Positions 11,761-22,459 of a stretch of 26,045 nucleotides of DNA are shown one piece after another. The DNA is taken from the NCBI RefSeq assembly GCF_000003605.2, contig NW_003131869.1, positions 1-26,045 of the forward strand, in the 5' to 3' direction. The DNA is from Saccoglossus kowalevskii (Eukaryota; Hemichordata; Enteropneusta; Harrimaniidae). Below the pieces are notes generated by a model that made no database searches, was not told the DNA's origin, and saw only the letters and a list, made by a program, of their open reading frames with translations. Each line of letters opens with the position of its first letter. Within the stretch, counting starts at the first letter, position 1. The position numbers were made by a program, and so were the translations under genes.

Positions 11761-12345
11761 ATACAGCCAAGAAATAGCTGATAAAAAAACCTCAATGCAC
11801 ACAGCCAAGAAGTAACTGATGAAAGAAACTTGAAGCAAGTGGCCAAGAGGTAACTGATAAAAGATACTCAAAGCACGTGGCCAAGAAGTAAGTGATGAAA
11901 GAATCTTAAGGCATGAAGGCATGAAGGCAAAGAAATGACTAATGTATGGGTCTCACGCACGAGAGTAAGGAATGAATGTTGTATGAACCTCAAAGAATGC
12001 AGCCAAGAAGTAACTGATGAAAGAACATCAAGTGACCAAGGCAAATAAATGACTGATGTATGGATCTCGGGCACGAATGCAAAAAATTACTGATGTATGG
12101 ACCTCAAAGCACGTAGCCTAAAAACAACTGATAAAAGGATCGTAAGCGTGCAGCAGAGAAAAGACTACAGAGTATAGGGTATAGGATCTCAGGGTATAGA
12201 GCCAAGAAATGACTGATGAAAAAACCTCAAGACATGCAGCCAAGAAGTAACTGATGACAGAATCTCAATATGTGCAGCCAAGAAATGACTCATGAAAGGA
12301 CCTCAAGGCGTGAAAGCAAGATTTGACATTCAGCCTAGAAATCAC

Positions 12346-14794
12346 TGTCAGTTTTTTTTTTAAATAGAATGGCATGTATCAATCTAGATCAATAGTGAAT
12401 ATTGTATGTTATCAACAAATTGATGTATTATCACAAGATTGGTAATTACATCAGTACGTTTTCAACCAGTACCTAAAGGTACACTTATCCAAATAGTTCA
12501 CTGTCTAAATACAGACAATTCACTGAGATGTCCAGCACGATTACCCCGGATTGAACAACACGTGAAGGTCAACTTAAATCCTTTCACTTGTATGTGTTCA
12601 GTGATTGATATAACAGACACGTTATTCATATAACGAGTATGCCATTTATGCCACCAACTATATGGGAATGGGGTTAAATGTCGGTCGGTGGATTGGGGCT
12701 TGATACCACGCACACATTTGAAGCGGAATTAATATTAACCTGCGCATCGATTGATATGGAAAAGAGCATGTGTGCCAGTACATCGAGATTAAGCGGTTGA
12801 ACGCATACATGGTTGTATTATCAGGTCTGATGGCGATATACTGCTCGCTTTACAGGGAATTATTCTGTTTGAGTGACTCTGAAAATAAGGCAAATTGTTC
12901 ATCCAGCACATACAATAATTAAACATAACACTCTTCAATTGACCGTATGCAAAGGTGAATGAAAGACTGGCAAAATTAAGCGGTCCAAATTGATCTTATT
13001 CGTGAATTCTGTACAATTCATGCACGTTGAAATCCTTCGTACGGTGTAATCACCTATAAAAATAGGAAATATATATAATAATAATTAACGGTGGATTCAA
13101 CTAACTGTGATATTCTAATGAATCAAGCCTTGGGCAGGACAGTTGCCTGGATATGTTTTGTTTAAATAAGATACTTCGTTTTCTATTTTATTTTATAGTA
13201 TAAGCTGCAGAATGCATTTCATTTTATCCTACCGTTTTGGGGTACAAAATGATGCATAATTCATCGACAATTTTGTACACGGTGTGGTGGAAACAATATT
13301 CGTTGGAAAAAAGGCACGGAGATCTGCTCGTCATATTGTTGCCCACGCACATGAATGCGCCATCTGGATTGGAGTATAAAATGAGTGACGTGGCTAGGTG
13401 AGATGTGTACGAGTTGATGGTGAAGGAGGCTCAAATTATTTCCCGGTGCCCTCTTTTGTGGATCAGTGGAATAATAATATTTATTCATAACGCGATTGAG
13501 CCTGGGTGGTTAGCTAGCTTTATTGCACAGCGCTCCTTTCTCCGGGTGAAATGGCGCGGAGTAGTCAGCTTCTAGTTGGGCAAACACTCGCTAAAGCGTT
13601 ACAACACTTGTGCACACGCAATCGGCTTAAGCAAATAATCTCTCTTCTTGCTCTATGTCGTACAGATATCCATTGCAGATGCCGTCATTGTAAGCATCCT
13701 CACCAGTTGAATAGAGTTTTATTTCCAGTTCGGAATAATGGGATTATAAACCTATAGAATTATGTAGTATCTAATAAAGTACGCTTCATCAATACCAGTA
13801 ATCGTTACATATCGCTAAAATAAAATATTTCCCGTACTCCGTTGAACTTCTTTAATTTAAGTATTTGTCAGACTCACAGATATAGTTACAGCTATGTATC
13901 TACTATTTCCGTCAATAAGTGTACGCTCCCAGAAATGGCAATGTTTAAAAACACAAAAAGGATACAAAAACAAAATTGTCGGTTTGAATGATGATATTAT
14001 CCTTCCAACTAATCACAAAGTAGTTACGTGCTCCCTTGAGAATTTTTGTCATATTTGAGTTATAAATGTAAAAAAATGAAGATCTAGTCATCTCCATTTA
14101 AATATCATCCTCCCACACAGAGGTGTTTGTTAATTGGTGAGATTTTAAACATCTTATTGGTCACCCAAATGTGTTGTATTTGTTATGCACCTTTTTTATT
14201 GTTTTGAAATAATATAAGATACATAAATGAGCGGGCATCTATCTCCTATCATATGAATGCAAAGTCAAACTGTCATTGAACACAGTTTTAATAGCGAATC
14301 ATTTTAATACCAGCTAAAAACAGACAGTTTGTCTAATACCATTCAATTTTAAGCCAAAAATTAATTAAATTTTGGGTATTAGTTCAGTTTCAATTTGAAC
14401 GATGACTGAACCTCTGAAATGCAACATGTGGGAGTGTTTAACAACATATAAATTAAGCCGATACTGTCCCCTTTGACCTTCGGCTTGTGACTCGTAATGT
14501 GAGTAAGCAAAACAATTAGGGAATGACAGAATAAAGTGCATGTTGATTACGGATGATTACTATTAAATAAACTAAATTAAACAACTTATGATTGAGCCAG
14601 ATAGTAATAACAATATTAATAATAATACGTTTATACATCCTGAAGTAAGAAATACAATATTTGGTATGGTACAAATCAAAGAAAATGAATGAAAGGGGCT
14701 TCAGAAAATAACTATAGCTAGTCTAGTCTGAGCCCAGCCTTTGTAAACAAAACTAAGTACAAGTATGTGAGGGACTTGGAGTATTTTAGGGAGT
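12346..14794. other. AT-rich sequence without supportable gene
   Basis: Between the end of array 3 and the gap there is a T-run (12352-12360) and then mixed sequence with only short ORFs (75 codons at most). A TATAAA string at 13375-13380 lies about 170 bp upstream of a 68-codon plus-strand ORF (13551-13757). The ORF is rich in Leu, Arg and Cys and unlike any family I know, so I do not annotate it as a gene. I see no RNA gene here. Confidence 0.55.
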
Positions 14795-15376
14795 NNNNNN
14801 NNNNNNNNNNNNNNNNNNNNNNNNNNNNNNNNNNNNNNNNNNNNNNNNNNNNNNNNNNNNNNNNNNNNNNNNNNNNNNNNNNNNNNNNNNNNNNNNNNNN
14901 NNNNNNNNNNNNNNNNNNNNNNNNNNNNNNNNNNNNNNNNNNNNNNNNNNNNNNNNNNNNNNNNNNNNNNNNNNNNNNNNNNNNNNNNNNNNNNNNNNNN
15001 NNNNNNNNNNNNNNNNNNNNNNNNNNNNNNNNNNNNNNNNNNNNNNNNNNNNNNNNNNNNNNNNNNNNNNNNNNNNNNNNNNNNNNNNNNNNNNNNNNNN
15101 NNNNNNNNNNNNNNNNNNNNNNNNNNNNNNNNNNNNNNNNNNNNNNNNNNNNNNNNNNNNNNNNNNNNNNNNNNNNNNNNNNNNNNNNNNNNNNNNNNNN
15201 NNNNNNNNNNNNNNNNNNNNNNNNNNNNNNNNNNNNNNNNNNNNNNNNNNNNNNNNNNNNNNNNNNNNNNNNNNNNNNNNNNNNNNNNNNNNNNNNNNNN
15301 NNNNNNNNNNNNNNNNNNNNNNNNNNNNNNNNNNNNNNNNNNNNNNNNNNNNNNNNNNNNNNNNNNNNNNNNNNNN
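14795..15376. other. Assembly gap (582 Ns)
   Basis: An unbroken run of N marks a scaffold gap whose true length may differ. Reading frames that cross it are artefacts. Any exon or repeat in the missing sequence cannot be judged. Confidence 1.
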
Positions 15377-15416
15377 TGTAGCGGCTAAGAGTTTATGAAG
15401 TTTAAATATATCAAGA

Positions 15417-15707
15417 ATGTGTAGTTGTGAAAAAATATTAGCTGAATTTTCGTTACGTGGCTTAAACAACATTATACGGAATTTTGAATTAGATATGAAC
15501 AACAAAATCACGTGCGTAAATGTCCATAATGTTCAATATGTGTACCAAGGGCTAAACGGAATCTGTCCATACACGACCATGATCTGGTCCGGACCCGGAA
15601 TTGCAGAAATGTTTGATCTTGATGATTTGTTAATATTAAAATGGCCGCCATCATTCGGCCATCTTGAATCAGATTATGAAACGGATGAACTTACACCAAT
15701 CTCATGA
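15417..15707 (+). CDS. Uncertain small ORF (96 codons) next to the gap
   Basis: An ATG-to-stop frame in less AT-biased sequence than its surroundings, with a balanced and acidic C-terminal part (FDLDDLLILKWPPSFGHLES and then YETDELTPIS). I do not recognise a domain, signal peptide or membrane segment. The sequence upstream is the N gap, so if this is coding it may be part of a longer exon that begins there. AAAATGGCCGCCATC and GGCCATCTTG inside it resemble YY1-type sites, which gives an alternative reading as regulatory DNA. Confidence 0.2.
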   Translation: MCSCEKILAEFSLRGLNNIIRNFELDMNNKITCVNVHNVQYVYQGLNGICPYTTMIWSGPGIAEMFDLDDLLILKWPPSFGHLESDYETDELTPIS

Positions 15708-15760
15708 TGCCTGTGTGAAGTATGAATGTGATCGGAGGCATATCCGAGATGCGGGCCAGA

Positions 15761-15780
15761 CGCACGCACGCACGCACACA
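15761..15780. repeat. Short CGCA/CA microsatellite
   Basis: Four CGCA repeats passing into CACA. Confidence 0.85.
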
Positions 15781-16899
15781 CTGACCTGACAGAAGAACAT
15801 AATTACCTATAAGAAGGCTAACGGCGGGAGGGCAGGAACGAGAGAGACGAACATTTATAACTAATACACCAATATTTACATAACCAATATTTGTAAGTTA
15901 AGTGATTTTAAATTGACTGTCGGAGAAAACAAGATTCAGTTTTCCCCAAATGCAGTTGCTACAATTTTTTTTCAAGTGAAAACAATTTTGAAGTGAATGT
16001 ACAAAACAATACCGATCTTATCTTTCCTGTAATTTAAAATGCCTCAGTTATTCGTATGGCAACAATCAGATATGCTGTAGGGTCTATGTTAACGTGGCAA
16101 TAGTTAACTTCAGACTATTCGGACATTTAGTGCTGCAAACACAACGGGGGAGTATTTTGTGGGCGTCGGCCGAAACCACTCCCGATCTCCTCTGAGTACA
16201 GTTACTTGCACTAGCTGTTTTAATTTAATTTGAAGTACTAGACAAGATCAACTAATAATTTTCTAATTGTCACCATTTGTTGACATCGACCATTCAGAAG
16301 TTAGAACCACGCCCTATTTACGACTTCACTGCTAAAAAAATAATAATGTTGTTTTGAAGTTTGCAGTTGGGAATAATGGCCAGTAACAATATAGCTTGCC
16401 TCTTATTAATGCAAGAAATCACCAGCTGTAACGTGGTCGCTTATTGGCTATTCGCGCTGTCGAGCACTCAACCGGTGTACGTATAATCTAATTTATGATA
16501 TGTTTTAATAAATTATACATGCATATGTTAATTCTCATCTCTGTACTTGTGTGCAAATATGAAATATTTGCTGTGTTTAAATAAAAAGGATAACACGAAA
16601 CGAGCTACAACAATAAAATACAGTTCTGAGCTGCTCGATTAATCACAAAACAATTGAAATTACCGTATTTACAACTTGGTAATTTAAATTGGTCAAGTTT
16701 ACACGAACGTGCGAAAGTAAACCGACTAAAAATGTGTTTTTTCCCAGACGGTTTTGAGTGTAAATTCTTTTACAAGTAATGTTAGTAATCAAATTCTAAC
16801 GGGTGCACATGGACACTTGCAGCAAATTTGACATTCACATTTTATATAACATTCCGTATGTATTTGTATTTGTAATAAATGTCTGTCATCATTTGTCCT

Positions 16900-17020
16900 G
16901 TTCATTTTATATTTTGTAACTTATTTGTGGGGAGTGGCTATTATATGGGCGTCAGCCCCTGCTACATCTCAGACATTGATCGGAGGAATGAATAAACAAA
17001 CAAACAAACAAACAAACAAA
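16900..17020 (+). mobile_element. Candidate non-LTR retrotransposon 3' tail, 5'-truncated
   Basis: A stretch with TGGGCGTCAGCCCCTGCTAC, which can fold as GGGC-GTCA-GCCC, is followed about 30 bp later by GGAATGAATAAACAAAC and an (AAAC)n run at 16991-17020. A small 3' hairpin close to a simple-repeat tail is typical of 3' ends of CR1/L2-like LINEs and of SINEs that use them. No reverse transcriptase or endonuclease frame lies upstream, so this would be a dead 5'-truncated copy. The left boundary is a guess and I found no clear target-site duplication. Confidence 0.4.
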
Positions 17021-17920
17021 TATGAAGAACTTATGGTCACGCCAACATGTTTTTGTGTATAGCAATGTTGGCCGGGGAAGCTCATATCGCCTTGCGACTT
17101 ATTGGTCTCTCGAATTTCTATTTAGCTTAAATATTGTTGTACCATGCGACAATAACTCTCGATTGTAAGTTATGAAGCAATTTATGGGATGTTGACATGT
17201 CAGTGCGCTCTCCCGGTGTCAACCCGGACTGTTCGAACACAAGCACTTGCGACGAAATCCGTCGATCGACCTGTTTTCCATAGGTCCAATAGTACCGGTG
17301 ATCGGCGGGGTGGTAGGCATTCAGTGATTGAATTTTATTACTTATATCTGATACCATAACATCCGAGCGATAACACGGCAAACTATTCGTCTGCTCAAGG
17401 GGAAATTTAGATCTAAATACTCATTGTACAGCCGACGAAGTGAATTTCGAGATGAGAAGGTGTACACCATCCGTGTGATTGTTTGCACTCAAACTGCATG
17501 GGAAAACAGCTGACCATCACTATTGTTATTTTGTATACAAAACACATCAAGGATTCGTCAACGGTAAAGTAAGCGTAATATTAGTGTACTGCAGTAACTC
17601 TTGTTGTCATTGTTACGACAATAACAAATATGTTATCAAGGATTCATAATATATCTTATTATTATACATCTGTCACCGTAACGCCATACGTTACAGCGTG
17701 CCGTAATTTTGCGTATTTTCATCCTACCATATTAGGAAATGCGAATTCCAAATATGAAATGATTGCGCGCGTAAGCGTCCTCTAATAATAAAAACAAACA
17801 TGGCTGCCACCAGAGTTTGATCGGACTCCACACAAAGAAGCTCACTGAGTCTGTTCTAAACTTTTTGGAATCCGGCATTCCCATGATGTATTCTTGGATG
17901 GAAAAGATGTAAAATAATAA

Positions 17921-18012
17921 GGTTATTACGAGGATACCTCGATACCTGCGCGTCGGTCGATACTTTCGCTGTACTGTCTTTGTGCATACTTTGAGGTATC
18001 CTCGTAATAACC
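17921..18012. repeat. Perfect 20-bp inverted repeat with 52-nt spacer
   Basis: GGTTATTACGAGGATACCTC at 17921-17940 is exactly the reverse complement of 17993-18012. The arms stop at a mismatch on the outside (A against C) and diverge on the inside. A transcript from either strand would form a 20-bp stem with a 52-nt loop. It could be a foldback remnant of a small transposon, a hairpin RNA, or a local inverted duplication; the sequence alone does not decide. Confidence 0.9.
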
Positions 18013-18132
18013 TCAAATTAATAGCGTTCAAGACGTCAAATGCCTTGTGCCATGAATTACGGATTAAATCTGGCTTTACGGATTTAAGACCCGGTTCAGA
18101 TCGTGAGCATGGGCTGATGAAGTGTACGTGAC

Positions 18133-18152
18133 CGCTTAGCTCGGGCTAAGCG
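18133..18152. repeat. Short hairpin CGCTTAG / CTAAGCG
   Basis: A perfect 7-bp stem with a 6-nt loop (CTCGGG). It lies about 120 bp beyond the 20-bp inverted repeat. No downstream T-run makes it a recognisable regulatory element. Confidence 0.5.
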
Positions 18153-18465
18153 CCTAAAACACCATTGTATTCAATGTTCATTTGAAAGATTTACTATTAT
18201 ATTCATAACTATTCATTTGGGTATGTCATTTCCGACATGAAAATCAACGCGAGCACATTTTGTTCCCAAGAAAATAAGAAACTATGTGCTATTTTCTGAA
18301 TTTGCTTTGGTATTGTTTTATAACGGTATAGAACTTACATGTATACCTTACAAGTTACTGTACTGTTACTGTACAAGTAAGAATGACTGAAGATTTTTGT
18401 ATATTCTTAACAAGTTAGAGCGTTACTTAGCTCGTTCTAAACGATGTTTCCTCCCTTGCGTGAAC

Positions 18466-18489
18466 CATGGAGCTAAAAAAAACTCCATG
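18466..18489. repeat. Short hairpin CATGGAG / CTCCATG with A-rich loop
   Basis: A 7-bp stem around CTAAAAAAAA, preceded by TTGCGTGAAC and followed by GCGTGAACG, so the hairpin lies between two direct copies of GCGTGAAC. This layout is compatible with a small insertion or foldback. No function can be assigned. Confidence 0.45.
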
Positions 18490-18943
18490 CGTGAACGCAA
18501 TTGAGTCTATCCGATATGCAAACATATGAGATTAGCTTTAATGTTAGCCAGTACTTCGTATATAGCGTGAACACTGACTGCTAATAATGTGTTATGTTAT
18601 TTAATATTATTGTTCAGAAACTAAAATGTACCCAGGAAATTTTGTATAATATAACTACGCATGTGATGCCCATAAACTGTATTGTACGTCCCCGTAGACC
18701 AATGCCTCATTGACATATAATAACATAATAAACGAGGACACTACATGTATTTTGGTTGTCCAGATCGCATTCAGCCTCGTTCGGGGAAAATGGGAAAATG
18801 CATTTAATGACTAGTCCAAACATCTGAACGGTTACGCGATCAACAATAATTGCCATATGAATCTAGTGGCAATAAATTCAAAAAATGGCGTGAGTGCGAC
18901 TAGGATTTTATCTATCAACTGTTATTTTTGCAGTTTTTCAAGG

Positions 18944-19138
18944 CTAACACATGAAAAGGCGATTTAAATGTCCCTTTGTAATTTGTGACGGTGCAGTCCA
19001 CATGCTGCACTGATTTTCTCCCAAATCGTAGTTTCTATGCCAACCACCCGTAACTACCGATATCCCAGCAACATTGAATATCATTGCTGAAATGATACAA
19101 TACAGAAATAACAGACATATGCAGGGATTTAAACTCAT
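18944..19138 (-). CDS. Uncertain 64-codon ORF with signal-peptide-like N-terminus
   Basis: It begins MSLNPCICLLFLYCIISAMI, a hydrophobic stretch like a secretion signal, followed by a polar part with GGWHRNYDLGENQC. I recognise no family. Hydrophobic short ORFs are frequent in AT-rich DNA, and I see no polyadenylation or splice context that supports it. It is listed only as a possibility. Confidence 0.12.
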   Translation of the reverse strand: MSLNPCICLLFLYCIISAMIFNVAGISVVTGGWHRNYDLGENQCSMWTAPSQITKGHLNRLFMC

Positions 19139-19784
19139 GTCTGATTGGTTGACACTCCGCCTTTTGAATATGGGAATAGTGCGAATATGTCTCTTGTTGA
19201 GTCCTAGCTATTTCTACTGTCTACGAATATTCGGGTTGGATTGAAGGACCGGAAGTGAACTTACATGGTCATAGCATAATGCGCAGATAGTTATTTCTGT
19301 CTAGGAGGAAAAGGTCATGCCATGTTAGTACTGGAATAACAACGAACGTGCATTTAGAAAACGAATACTATAACCATCAAAAATAGGGTATAAACAATTC
19401 TCTTTATATACCCCTTTGAACAGAAAATAATATTGTGCATTTGCTTTCCCGGAAAGGACGAAATAGCGCAATATAATTTTGGATGACATATGCTTCGGGT
19501 GGGGTAGCGTATTGTTCAAAACCTTTCACGGCGCACTAAAACTGACTAGTATATTTATCCGATTAAAACTTATAAAACACACGGAACGGATAATGGTCTT
19601 CAACAGGGGCGAGATCACGTGGGTATATTGTACAAATGCTATTGTTTCTCACGTTGCAACGATTGTATAGGGAACGGTTATATTCCACATGTGGTGGTTG
19701 TTGACGTTACTGGGTGGCTAGTTTAATTCTGTATTCTCAATATATTATTATGTCGAACATTATATTTTGTTAGGTTTGCAATAT

Positions 19785-19807
19785 AACGGGGTATTTTAAT
19801 CCCCGTT
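19785..19807. repeat. Short hairpin AACGGGG / CCCCGTT
   Basis: A perfect 7-bp GC-rich stem with a 9-nt AT loop (TATTTTAAT) in otherwise AT-rich sequence. Confidence 0.5.
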
Positions 19808-20900
19808 TTGGTTGCTATGTCCCATGTATATTTGTCACGCGATCCTTGATGAGCGACTGGTGGCCATCTTTGTTACAAAACAATAAAAGCAAAACAAAAC
19901 AATATGGTGCTTTATTGCGCAATATACTAATATATGTATTGTAATTAATCGTCCGAGCGCCTATTGTACAGTTTCCCTCGAACGATCAGAAAACCTTTTC
20001 CAAGACTTTTGAATAATGTGTGATGCTGAGGTTGAGAAAATGCTCTGGTAACTGAGAATTAAAAATCACTCACATGAACTCACGTTTTCCACATATTACT
20101 TACTTTTCTTATTAAAACTAGTATTCCAAAGTATATACTAGTATTAATAGTTTAAATTGAATTCAGTTACAACAATATCTACATATATTAGATTAGTGCA
20201 TCGGTAAAATTGTAAATTATATTGCCAATCTGTTTTGTATTCTTGAATACTGATGAGTGTTGTTATGGTCATGAGCCATGCTCACTTAGTCGCGTATAGT
20301 GGTAGTGAATGTGAATTATCACAAGGGCGCCCTCTACACATGGTTCACGTACATACTTTTTGAGTGGAATTTATGTTTTTTAAATGTTAATATACATTTG
20401 AGTAACACTGTAAGATAAAGTTCTAGAATAATATCTGCATGACTAGCGTACGTTTTTTGGCTCTGGATTCCATCGCCAATATGCCCGAGTGGGCTCGAAT
20501 GTTTTTTATTGGTGTTGTTTTACAAACGCGCCACCAACGTCAGATTAGTGCAAATTGTCCCACTAGAGTAATTTTACATTTGATTCCAGTTTAAAATTAT
20601 ATATTTATCAAAATATTCCATTTTAGTAGCAATAAAAATCTATAACATTGCCATAGAAATACTATTTATGATCATTTTAATATCGCAAAATATTTATTCC
20701 AAACGAAAGAATATGATACATAAGGCATAGTTGGTGCACTAACGAAGTAAAGAATGAAATTGGTGTTCCGGGTGGACATATGACGGCTGTTGTGTATTTA
20801 CAGATTAGGATAACAATAAATAAATACTAGTACTATTCATTTATAACTCAAGCATAGTAAACTGACCAGTACATCTATACGGAGATTAAAATAGCTTGAA

Positions 20901-21119
20901 TTATACTCCCCCGCAAGGACAAACTCGTGAAAGGGCTTTAAGCCGTTTCTTACATTCTGAACAGTTAAATGTGACATATAGCTGATTTACGATTTCACTG
21001 TCAGATTCGTGAATTTCAAAAAAAAAAGGAGTATTATTGTCATTGTTTGCGGCATCATAACGTTGATCAATATATACGGCAGTACGATATACGCAATCCT
21101 GTGGCCTTCCTGTGTACAC
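20901..21119 (-). CDS. Uncertain small ORF with C-terminal CxxC/CxC
   Basis: The frame is open on the minus strand upstream to about 21167 with no ATG; the listed start is a GTG, so if real it would be an exon or fragment. It reads TVYTGRPQDCVYRTAVYID near the start and ends NCSECKKRLKALSRVCPCGG followed by Val and TAA. The CxxC and CxC pairs 11 residues apart look like a zinc-ribbon arrangement. The residue mix is less AT-driven than in neighbouring frames. CTCAACAG just upstream could be a splice acceptor. I cannot name a family, and chance remains the leading alternative. Confidence 0.2.
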   Translation of the reverse strand: MYTGRPQDCVYRTAVYIDQRYDAANNDNNTPFFFEIHESDSEIVNQLYVTFNCSECKKRLKALSRVCPCGGV

Positions 21120-21140
21120 CGTCCCTGTTGAGGGACGGTG
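21117..21140. repeat. Perfect 10-bp hairpin with GTTG tetraloop
   Basis: CACCGTCCCT, a 4-nt loop, then AGGGACGGTG. The stem is GC-rich in an AT-rich background. It lies at the upstream end of the weak minus-strand ORF at 21119-20901. No T-run follows, so it is not a terminator-like structure. Confidence 0.75.
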
Positions 21141-22459
21141 CAGTGTACTAGTACATCGAAATGATTACTGTTGGTTTTCAAGATTTGGGGCTGTGCGTAT
21201 GCATTCTCTCGTGACATATAAACTAAACGATTAATAGATGTTGAACAAACGTGCCACACAGATAATGTTATGAGATGCAGGTGAATTGTCGGCGATGTAA
21301 GATATGATAACTAACGAACGAACTAGTAATTAGTATGACCGACGACTAGAGGCCAAGTTTGTATTAATGTGATTCAGAGCAGCAAACGTGTAGAATTCAA
21401 ATCTGTCAAGGTGTCATATTTTTCCATATGCATTTTAATCAAACGAACGTATTTGCGCGGTCTCTTTGTTCTACAATAAAATGGCATCGGATTATGTTCA
21501 CCAGTGGAGTAGAAATAACTGCAATGCCGATCGATATCCAATTCTATAATCCATAAAGCGAATTAACTTCAAATCCAAATCAACAAACATATTAAATACA
21601 GGGCAAGATATTTGCTGACATTTCTACGAACATATTTCAACTACTGACTTTATTTTATCACTACGCAAGTCAGAACATAAAGACAGGGAAGTCTGGACTT
21701 TACTTTTGTGAATAATATTAGGCATAGTGTTATCAATCATCGTCACTACAATTCTATTCCTGATATTTCCAAATAATTTATTTACTCCAGAGTTAGATAA
21801 AGGTGAAGATATGATCACGATATTTTGTTTCAAAAGTGCTACCTAGTTATAGATATATGCCATGACCTTTCGGATGTTTCTAGGTTCTCCATAGAAACCA
21901 ATGTTAAATGCCTCAAACATTGTAGTTTTTTTTTACCACCCCCCCTGTTTTTTAACACGAAAAGCAGTTCCGTGAGCATTTGTTTTTATGTCAGTTTTGT
22001 GAACATAAAATAAAACCATATGTGTGTTGGTTGGCAAGAACGTCTTGCTTACTAAAAGTAGTGTTTAAGAAGTAATACTTTCCTTATTTTACTAACATTA
22101 TATCTTGCCAAAAAAAAAACTGTGTGTGGATGACCACACATCTCTCATACATGCGAGTGCACCAAAATCTACAAATCTGCAATGAGTGCCCCATATAAAT
22201 CACTGGAATTTATGTGAACACGTTCTAAACTTGGAGAACTTTTTACTTTTTACTATTTTCGAAAATGTAAATGAACATGTATGCAATCTTTCAAATATTT
22301 GAAGAGTCATGTACCTTTTCACAAAAACTGGAATGTTCTCGTTATGGATTACGTCCATCATGGGGACTTGTTAACCTATAAGTTGTTGATAGAGCAATAT
22401 AGCAACCAGTGAAATTAACAATAGTGAATAGAATAGTGTGTGTGATGTGGTTTTGTGTT

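Larger units (their letters stand above)
4807..12345. repeat. Array 3: about 7.5-kb minisatellite of a roughly 38-bp unit
   Basis: The typical unit is GAAGTAACTGATGAAAGAAC followed by CTCAAGGCATGCAGCCAA, 38 bp in all; from the length I estimate about 200 copies. Recurrent variants include TGATGTATGGACCTTGAAGC, TTAATGCACGCAGCC, AAAGGAAGCAGCC and a diverged group with GGACAAAAGTAAG. The plus strand of the unit is about 66 percent purine, with A well above T. The array ends at about 12345 after a mutated unit and a T-run (12352-12360). The many minus-strand frames of 60-120 codons (hydrophobic, with motifs such as HQLLLGCMLQGPYISYFLA) come from the 38-bp period running through different frames and are not genes. 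Confidence 0.95.
15781..22459. other. AT-rich, gene-poor sequence
   Basis: No exon chain or known domain could be found on either strand. Contents worth marking separately are a LINE-like tail (about 16900-17020), a perfect inverted repeat (17921-18012), short hairpins (18133, 18466, 19785, 21117) and two weak small ORFs (19138-18944 and 21119-20901, both minus). Homopolymer runs occur at about 21926-21960 and 22110-22120. Confidence 0.5.

Noticed and set aside
5313-12074. Many minus-strand hydrophobic ORFs resembling membrane proteins
   Set aside because: All lie in array 3, repeat one peptide pattern in shifted frames, and start and stop with unit variants. The hydrophobic look reflects the translated repeat.
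4807-12345. CTGATGA in every array 3 unit resembling a hammerhead ribozyme core or snoRNA box C
   Set aside because: No proper stem II followed by GAAA could be drawn after CTGATGA, and no C/D pair with a closing stem is present. The motif is short and the match looks accidental.
3188-12345. CRISPR array
   Set aside because: The repeats are contiguous with no unique spacers, and the region is eukaryotic.
13375-13757. TATAAA followed by a 68-codon ORF (13551-13757) as a small gene
   Set aside because: TATAAA is common in AT-rich DNA, the ORF has no recognisable feature, and a distance of 170 bp with no other support is not evidence.
14767-15511. Long ORFs of 204 and 241 codons
   Set aside because: They run through 582 undetermined bases and are artefacts of the gap.
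17127-17381. 84-codon minus-strand ORF, and GTTCGAA at about 17232 as part of a tRNA or tRNA-derived SINE
   Set aside because: No A box or cloverleaf can be drawn around GTTCGAA, and the ORF shows no domain.
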